DNA of 11,594 nucleotides from JANNOG01 sp964516515. GTDB taxonomy: Bacteria > Actinomycetota > Actinomycetes > Actinomycetales > JBBAYJ01. Both the position numbers and the translations under genes were made by a program. Location of the stretch: contig CAZEYA010000126.1 in the NCBI GenBank assembly GCA_964516515.1, positions 1 through 11,594 on the forward strand, written 5' to 3'. Shown here in pieces: positions 6,570 to 11,594 of the stretch. The notes under the pieces were generated by a model. That model ran no database searches and was not told where the DNA came from. It was given only the letters and a program-made list of their open reading frames with translations. How positions within the stretch are numbered: the first letter of the stretch is position 1; each line of letters opens with the position of its first letter.

Positions 6570-7310
6570 GTGACGGACGGCACGAGTGCGGACTCCCGGC
6601 GGCTCCCCCGGGTTGTTGTGATCACGGGGGCGGACGGCGGGATCGGGTCGGCGATGTGTCGCGCCTTCGAGGCATTGGGCGACCAGATCTGCCCCATCGA
6701 CATCACCGATGGCATCGACATCACCGACCCCGTGCGCTGCGGCCACGTCATCAGCGACATCATCTCCCGGCACGGCCGGATCGATGTGCTGTGCAACAAC
6801 GCCGGCGTCGGGGCGGTCGGTGACATCCTCAGCACCTCCGACGCCGACTGGCAGCGGGTGATGGCCGTCAACCTCTTCGGAACCGTCAACATGACGCGGG
6901 CGGTGATTCCGGTGATGCGGCAGCAGTTCCGCGGGGCGATCGTCAACACCTGCTCAGTGGCGGCCGACATCGGGCTGGTCGAGCGGGTCGCGTACAGCGC
7001 CTCCAAGGGTGCGGTGCTGGCACTGACCCGGGCCGTCGCCGCGGATGAGGTGCGTCATGGCATCCGCGTCAACGCGCTGTCCCCGGCCACCGTGGCCGGG
7101 CCATGGGTGCAGCGACTCGTCGCGGAGTCGGCGGACCCCGCGGCCACCCGCGCCGCCCTGGATGCCCGGCAGCCGCTGGGGCGGATGTGCACGGCCGAGG
7201 AAGTGGCGGCCGCCGCGGTGTACCTGGCGGCGCCCACGACGCCGCTCACGGGCGCGGAGTTGCGGCTCGACGCCGGTATGACCGGGATCCTGCCACCCCG
7301 CTCCAGCTGA
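6570..7310 (+). CDS. Short-chain dehydrogenase/reductase (SDR)
   Basis: This is a classical-type NAD(P)-dependent oxidoreductase of 246 residues. Motifs are the glycine-rich TGADGGIG (19-26), NNAG (76-79), Asn101, Ser129 and YSASK with Tyr142 and Lys146, giving a complete Asn-Ser-Tyr-Lys tetrad. The C-terminal LTGAELRLDAGMTGILP is also typical. Asp44 at the end of strand beta-2 suggests a preference for NAD(H). The stretch between Asp44 and the DITD motif at 50-53 is only a few residues, where classical SDRs usually have about 20. This part is an 18-bp in-frame near-duplication coding IDITDG then IDITD. The substrate cannot be inferred. The gene follows glgX by 48 bases on the same strand, so cotranscription is likely, but a glycogen role is not implied. 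It converges with the membrane protein gene across 42 bases in which I see no strong terminator hairpin. Confidence 0.92.
   Translation: MTDGTSADSRRLPRVVVITGADGGIGSAMCRAFEALGDQICPIDITDGIDITDPVRCGHVISDIISRHGRIDVLCNNAGVGAVGDILSTSDADWQRVMAVNLFGTVNMTRAVIPVMRQQFRGAIVNTCSVAADIGLVERVAYSASKGAVLALTRAVAADEVRHGIRVNALSPATVAGPWVQRLVAESADPAATRAALDARQPLGRMCTAEEVAAAAVYLAAPTTPLTGAELRLDAGMTGILPPRSS
6695..6727 (+). repeat. 18-bp period duplication inside the SDR gene
   Basis: The 15-mer catcgacatcaccga occurs at 6695-6709 and 6713-6727. It encodes the repeated IDITD around residues 43-53, which include the cofactor-selecting Asp44. The period is a multiple of three, so the frame is kept. Confidence 0.85.
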
Positions 7311-7352
7311 GCAACGCGCCCAACCGATTCCCTTCATCCGCTCTGATTCGCG

Positions 7353-9026
7353 TCAGCCGATCCGCACGATGCGCGCCACGCCGTAGCCCACGACCACCGC
7401 CCCTGCGGCCAGCACCACCTCGCCCCAGGTCGGGGTGGCGAGGAGAACCGTGCCGACAGCGGCGGCGGCCAGGGCACCGTCCACCCAGATCCGTCCCCCG
7501 CCCGGCACCGCCGGGCGCGAGCGGGTCCCCGCCCCGACCCCGATGACGGCAGCCGCGACGGCAGCGAACAGCGCCTGCGACACTGCGCCCGCAGAGTCGG
7601 CGAGCCACCCGGCCACGGCCGCCCAGCCGAGCACGACCAGGGTCACGGTCAGTACCTGGCGGCACCAGGTCGTGGTGAACAACCGCACGTGCGCCCGCGG
7701 GGAACTCGCGGCGGCGGCATTCAGCGGTTCGCGCCAGTAGGCGAGCGCGGTCGGGGCAGCGACGGCCAGCACCGTCCACAGCACGTGGACCGGCGTCAGC
7801 CAGGGGGCACCACCCATCGACGCACCGGTGACGGTAAGGGCGAGCATCGTCAGCACGGCGACCGCGAGGACTCCGGCGCCGCGCCGGATGACGTCGCGAG
7901 CATGGCGCGACGCCTTGATCCGGGGGATCAGTCCCGCCGGACCCTCGCCCTGCGCCGTCACCACCGGCCCGTCCTGCGCGGCGATGATCTGGCCCGTCGA
8001 TCGCCAGTGGGCGACCAGCTGGTCGCGCTGCTGCGGCGCCACCCCCGCGAAGACCCGGACGTCTTGCGGCCAGGAACCAGCCGCCACGTCGTCGCCGGTC
8101 ACCAGTCCGCTGCCGCGGGTGCCGACCACCAGGCCCGCCCGCGACGCCGCCGCCAGCGCAGACGCCCTGGGATCGGCGCTGACCAGCACCACCTCGACGC
8201 CCAGGCCGGCCAGCTCGATCACGGCGTCGCGGGCGCCGGACGGCACAGCGTGATGGAAGGCCACCATGCCCCGCAACCGCAACCCGGATTCCAGCCGGCC
8301 CGAGGAGTTGCCGACGACGCGCCTCGTGGTGGTGGCCACCGCCAGCACCCGCAGGCCCTCGGCCGACCACGCCTGGGCGACCGGCTGCCCCTGTGCCCGG
8401 GCGACGCACGCCCCGTTGCGGGCTGTGATCAGCAGTGGCCAGATCGTCTCGGGTGCACCACGGCACACCACGAGGTAGCCGTCACCGGTGTCGTGAACGG
8501 TGGTCAGTCGGCGCCGGTCCGGGTCGTAGGGGACCTGGTCCACCAGGGGCAGGGCCGCCCTGATCTCGGCCGGATCCAGCCCCAGCGAGCCGGCCCAGGA
8601 CAACACGGCGGTATCCAGCACCGACGGGGGGTCGGCCACCCCGAGGACCAGTGCCCGCGCAAGATCGGGCAGGTCGGTGTCCAGCGCCCACATCCGCGAC
8701 ACCGACGCACGGTCCCCGCCTGACGCGTCCGCGGTGTCGAGGACCAGCAGGGTCACCCCGCCGGGCAGTTCCAGTTCGGGGCCACCGTTCAGGGCGATGC
8801 GCCCGAGCAACAACAGCATCCCGGCCGCTGAGCCCAGCAGAGCGATCGACGCGGCCGTGGCAGCCGAATCGCGCCAGCCCGCGCCGACGAGTGCGGTCAT
8901 GGCGACGGCCGCGATCGCCACGACCGCGATCGCCAGCGATCCCGCCACGGCCACCGAGCGCACGTCACGTCGCCAGGTCAGCGGCGTGCCCGGTGGCGCA
9001 GCCGGGTCCGCGACCTGGCGATCCAC
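7353..9026 (-). CDS. Degenerate, N-truncated P-type ATPase-like membrane protein (probable pseudoenzyme)
   Basis: The 557 residues read as the second part of a P2/P3-type cation ATPase. Two hydrophobic helices (24-47, 54-79) match M3-M4 and six more (about 383-404, 408-429, 456-476, 480-500, 513-531, 534-551) match M5-M10. Between them is a P-N-P cytoplasmic unit. The N domain is recognisable: ADPPSVLDTAVLSWAGSLGLD (131-151), VPYDPDRRRLTTVH (165-178), CRGAPE (188-193, usually KGAPE), AEGLRVLAVA (222-231). P-domain motifs are eroded: DKTGTLT is LDTADAS around Asp97, TGD is SAD (283-285), the SPEQK lysine is Arg334, and TGDGVND is AQDGPVV (350-356), losing the Asn-Asp pair. The PEGLP helix motif, M1, M2 and the TGES actuator domain are absent. 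Family length is near 850-900 residues. The GTG at 9026 is 10 bases after the glgP stop, so cotranscription is likely. The open frame and intact helices argue against simple decay. It probably cannot pump ions; a scaffold or nucleotide-sensing role is speculation. Confidence 0.83.
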   Translation of the reverse strand: MDRQVADPAAPPGTPLTWRRDVRSVAVAGSLAIAVVAIAAVAMTALVGAGWRDSAATAASIALLGSAAGMLLLLGRIALNGGPELELPGGVTLLVLDTADASGGDRASVSRMWALDTDLPDLARALVLGVADPPSVLDTAVLSWAGSLGLDPAEIRAALPLVDQVPYDPDRRRLTTVHDTGDGYLVVCRGAPETIWPLLITARNGACVARAQGQPVAQAWSAEGLRVLAVATTTRRVVGNSSGRLESGLRLRGMVAFHHAVPSGARDAVIELAGLGVEVVLVSADPRASALAAASRAGLVVGTRGSGLVTGDDVAAGSWPQDVRVFAGVAPQQRDQLVAHWRSTGQIIAAQDGPVVTAQGEGPAGLIPRIKASRHARDVIRRGAGVLAVAVLTMLALTVTGASMGGAPWLTPVHVLWTVLAVAAPTALAYWREPLNAAAASSPRAHVRLFTTTWCRQVLTVTLVVLGWAAVAGWLADSAGAVSQALFAAVAAAVIGVGAGTRSRPAVPGGGRIWVDGALAAAAVGTVLLATPTWGEVVLAAGAVVVGYGVARIVRIG

Positions 9027-9036
9027 CGGCCTGGAC

Positions 9037-11594
9037 TCAGGCGGTCGCGTTGGCGACCAACCCCAACTCGGCCGGGTCGACCAGCGACTCGTGAGCCGGA
9101 AGTACCCGCACCGTGTACCCGAAGGCGCCGGTGCGTCCCAGCGGTAGGGACCCGGTGAAGGTATGGCGCCCTTCGCCATGATCCACGCCGTGTTCCAGCG
9201 GCAGCCGCTGCTCCGCCTTGAGCACGTCAGCGTCGTCGACACCGCCGTGCACGAGTTCCACGCAGACGTCGGCGGGAGTCAGTTCCCCCAGATGGACATA
9301 GGCGTCCACGGTCAGCGTGTCGCCGATCTGAGGTGCCGCCCCCAGGCCGTGGCTCTCGATGTGGTCGACCCGTACGCCGTGCCAGGCCGCCACCACGCGC
9401 CGCTTCCAGGCCGCGAGCGCGCGCGCCCCGGCGTGCTTGTCGGCACCGTTGAGAGCCCGCGACGACGCGGCCGCCGGTGAGTAGAGCTGCGTGACGTAGT
9501 CGGCCACCATCCGCTGCGCCAGCACCTTCGGGCCCAGCGTCGACAACGTGTGACGGACCATCTGCAGCCACCGCTTGGGCAGGCCGGCCTCGTCACGGGC
9601 GTAGAAGGCGGGGGCGACGGAGGACTCGATCAAGTCGTACAGCGCCGCGGCTTCAAGGTCGTCACGGTGATCGGGGTCCTCGACACCGTCCGCGGTCGGG
9701 ATCGCCCAGCCGTTCTCACCGTCGTACCACTCGTCCCACCAGCCATCGAGGATGGACAGGTTGAGGCCACCGTTGAGCGCCGACTTCATGCCCGAGGTGC
9801 CACATGCCTCCAATGGGCGAAGTGGGTTGTTGAGCCAGACGTCGCAACCGGGGTAGAGCCGCCGTGCCATCGCGATGTCGTAGTTGGGCAAGAAGGCGAT
9901 CCGGTGGCGCACCCCGGCCTCGTCGGCGAACCGCACCACCTGTTGGATGAGCCGCTTGCCGCCGTCGTCCGCCGGATGCGACTTGCCGCCGATGATGATC
10001 TGGATCGGCCGGGTCGGGTGCAACAGCAGCGAGCGCAGCCGCTCCGGGTCGGACAACATGAGCGTCAGTCGTTTGTACGTCGGCACCCGGCGGGCGAAGC
10101 CGATGGTCATGACATTCGGGTCGAAGGCCGAATCGATCCAGCGAAGCTCCGCGGGTGAGGCGCCCCGTTCGGTCCAGGACTGCCGCAGCCGAGAGCGCGC
10201 CCAGTCGACCAACTGCGACCGCAGCTCGCCACGCAATGCCCACAACTCGGCATCACCGGCGTCGGCGAACACCGACCAGTCGTTGAGTTCGCCGAAGGAC
10301 CTCCCCCCCAGCTTGGTACCGAAGTCGACGACCTTGCGGTCGACCCAGGTGGCGGGGTGCACGCCGTTGGTGACCGAGGAGATGGGGGTCTCGGAGGCGT
10401 CGAATCCGGCATAGAGACCCTGGAACATGCCCTGACTGACCGCGCCGTGCAGCTTGGAGACACCGTTGGCGCGCTGCGCCAGGCGCAGGCCCATGACAGC
10501 CATGTTGAACAGCGACGGGTCACCGCCGGGATAGTCCTCGGCGCCCAGCGCCAGGATGTCCCCAGCAGCCAGCCCGGGCAGCGCCGCGCCACCGCCGACG
10601 AAGGTTGCGACGAGGTCGCGGTCGAAGCGATCGATGCCGGCGGGGACGGGGGTGTGGGTGGTGAACAGCGTCCCCGCCCGGACAGCCTCGACAGCCTCGC
10701 CGAAGTTGAGCCCGTCGGCGACGAGTTCGCGGATGCGCTCCAGGCCGAGGAAGCCGGCGTGCCCCTCGTTGCTGTGGAAGACCTCGGGGGTGTCGACACC
10801 GGCGATCCGGGCGTAGGCGCGGACGGCGCGCACGCCACCGATGCCCAGCAGCATCTCCTGCTGCAGCCGGTGCTCCTTGCTGCCCCCGTAGAGCCGGTCG
10901 GTGACAACCCGTGCCCGCTCGTCGTTGGCCTGGATGTCGGTGTCCAGCAGCAGCAGCGGCACCCGGCCGACCTGGGCCAGCCACACCGCAGCGTGCATCT
11001 GCCGCCCCTCGGGCAGACCGATCGTGATCTCCACGGGGGTGCCGTCCACCTCGCGCAGCAATGACAGCGGGAGCTCGTTGGGGTCCAGGACGGGGTAGGT
11101 CTCCAGCTGCCAGCCGTCGCGCGACAGCGACTGCCGAAAGTATCCGGTCTTGTAGAACAGGCCGACGCCGATGATGGGCACCCCGAGGTCGCTGGCCGCC
11201 TTGAGGTGATCCCCGGCCAGAATTCCCAAGCCACCGGAGTACTGCGGCAGAGCGGCCGCGATACCGAACTCCGGCGAGAAGTACGCGATGCCGGACGGCG
11301 ACTGCGGCAATCTCTGGAACCACTTGGGCGTCTCCAGGTAGTCGCGAAGCTCGGCCGCTGTCGCCTGGACCCTGCTGACGAAGTCGCCATCGGCCGCCAG
11401 CCGGGCCAGCTCGTCGGGGCTGAGCAGGCCGAGCAGGCGAACCGGATCGCCTGCCGCGGGTGTCCAGCGGCTCGGGTCGATGCCGCTGAACAGGTCCCGC
11501 GTCTGCGGGTGCCAGGACCAGCGCAGGTTGAGGGCCAGTTCGCCCAGCGGGGCAAGGGGCTCGGGCAGCACGGTGCGGACGGTGAACCGCCGGA
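9037..11594 (-). CDS. glgP: Alpha-glucan (glycogen) phosphorylase, GT35, actinobacterial type (5' end just beyond right edge)
   Basis: This cytosolic enzyme uses phosphate to release glucose-1-phosphate from non-reducing ends of alpha-1,4-glucans, with PLP as cofactor. The visible part opens RRFTVRTVLPEPLAPLGELALNL; relatives start a few residues earlier (as in MKALRRFTVR), so only a few codons are missing and the internal GTG at 11571 is probably not the start. The N-terminal 100 or so residues resemble the DUF3417 domain of this phosphorylase type. They are followed by FSPEFGIAAALPQYSGGLGILAGDHLKAASDLG, VFHSNEGHAGFLGLERI, and the PLP loop EACGTSGMKSALNGGLNLSILDGWW, whose lysine is residue 596 counted from the GTG at 11571. 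A C-terminal extension after about residue 700 (DTLTVDAYVHLGELTPADVCVEL) looks like a beta domain, as in mycobacterial GlgP. It works with GlgX, and is followed after 10 bases by the pseudo-ATPase gene. Confidence 0.96.
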   Translation of the reverse strand, partial: RRFTVRTVLPEPLAPLGELALNLRWSWHPQTRDLFSGIDPSRWTPAAGDPVRLLGLLSPDELARLAADGDFVSRVQATAAELRDYLETPKWFQRLPQSPSGIAYFSPEFGIAAALPQYSGGLGILAGDHLKAASDLGVPIIGVGLFYKTGYFRQSLSRDGWQLETYPVLDPNELPLSLLREVDGTPVEITIGLPEGRQMHAAVWLAQVGRVPLLLLDTDIQANDERARVVTDRLYGGSKEHRLQQEMLLGIGGVRAVRAYARIAGVDTPEVFHSNEGHAGFLGLERIRELVADGLNFGEAVEAVRAGTLFTTHTPVPAGIDRFDRDLVATFVGGGAALPGLAAGDILALGAEDYPGGDPSLFNMAVMGLRLAQRANGVSKLHGAVSQGMFQGLYAGFDASETPISSVTNGVHPATWVDRKVVDFGTKLGGRSFGELNDWSVFADAGDAELWALRGELRSQLVDWARSRLRQSWTERGASPAELRWIDSAFDPNVMTIGFARRVPTYKRLTLMLSDPERLRSLLLHPTRPIQIIIGGKSHPADDGGKRLIQQVVRFADEAGVRHRIAFLPNYDIAMARRLYPGCDVWLNNPLRPLEACGTSGMKSALNGGLNLSILDGWWDEWYDGENGWAIPTADGVEDPDHRDDLEAAALYDLIESSVAPAFYARDEAGLPKRWLQMVRHTLSTLGPKVLAQRMVADYVTQLYSPAAASSRALNGADKHAGARALAAWKRRVVAAWHGVRVDHIESHGLGAAPQIGDTLTVDAYVHLGELTPADVCVELVHGGVDDADVLKAEQRLPLEHGVDHGEGRHTFTGSLPLGRTGAFGYTVRVLPAHESLVDPAELGLVANATA

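Noticed and set aside
7311..7352. Rho-independent terminator between the convergent SDR and membrane protein genes
   Set aside because: Only a 4-bp CTGA/TCAG pairing is visible and there is no T-run on either strand.
9027..9242. Extension of the membrane protein upstream to a start at 9242
   Set aside because: It would overlap the conserved 3' end of glgP, and the added residues are a Trp/Arg/Ser-rich shadow with no helix. The GTG at 9026 follows the glgP stop directly.

Overview
The window is high-GC, tightly packed DNA with frequent GTG starts, as in an Actinomycetota chromosome. Several genes recall mycobacterial families (IscS, EtfBA, a hexapeptide acyltransferase, a class I methyltransferase, GlgX and GlgP). 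I cannot name a genus. There are no RNA genes, insertion sequences or CRISPR arrays that I can see, and no gene-free stretch over 300 bases; the longest gap, about 160 bases, holds a tandem repeat array.

Left block (1-4268, all on the minus strand, read right to left): a SAM-dependent methyltransferase, a left-handed beta-helix acyltransferase 2 bases downstream, etfB, etfA, then the start of an IscS-type cysteine desulfurase that runs off the left edge. The first four genes are close enough to be one transcript. A GC-rich array of 15-bp repeats separates etfA from the desulfurase. From memory of M. tuberculosis, etfBA, iscS, Rv3034c-like acyltransferases and Rv3037c/Rv3038c-like methyltransferases lie near each other, close to genes for methylglucose lipopolysaccharide. 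That makes polysaccharide decoration a reasonable but unproven role for the first two genes.

Middle block (4269-7310, plus strand): a glycogen debranching enzyme (glgX) diverges from the methyltransferase across a very short gap that contains a perfect 8-bp inverted repeat. It is followed by a short-chain dehydrogenase/reductase with an unusually short cofactor-binding segment.

Right block (7353-11594, minus strand, convergent with the dehydrogenase): an almost complete alpha-glucan phosphorylase (glgP), whose first few codons lie beyond the right edge. Ten bases downstream of it is a 557-residue membrane protein. I read this protein as a P-type ATPase relic or pseudoenzyme: it lacks the first two helices and the actuator domain, and almost every catalytic motif is changed, yet the frame is open and the overall architecture is preserved.

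GlgP and GlgX act together on glycogen: phosphorolysis shortens outer chains and GlgX removes the limit branches. The most unusual object is the pseudo-P-type ATPase next to glgP. The repeat array after etfA and the inverted repeat between the divergent operons are the next most interesting.
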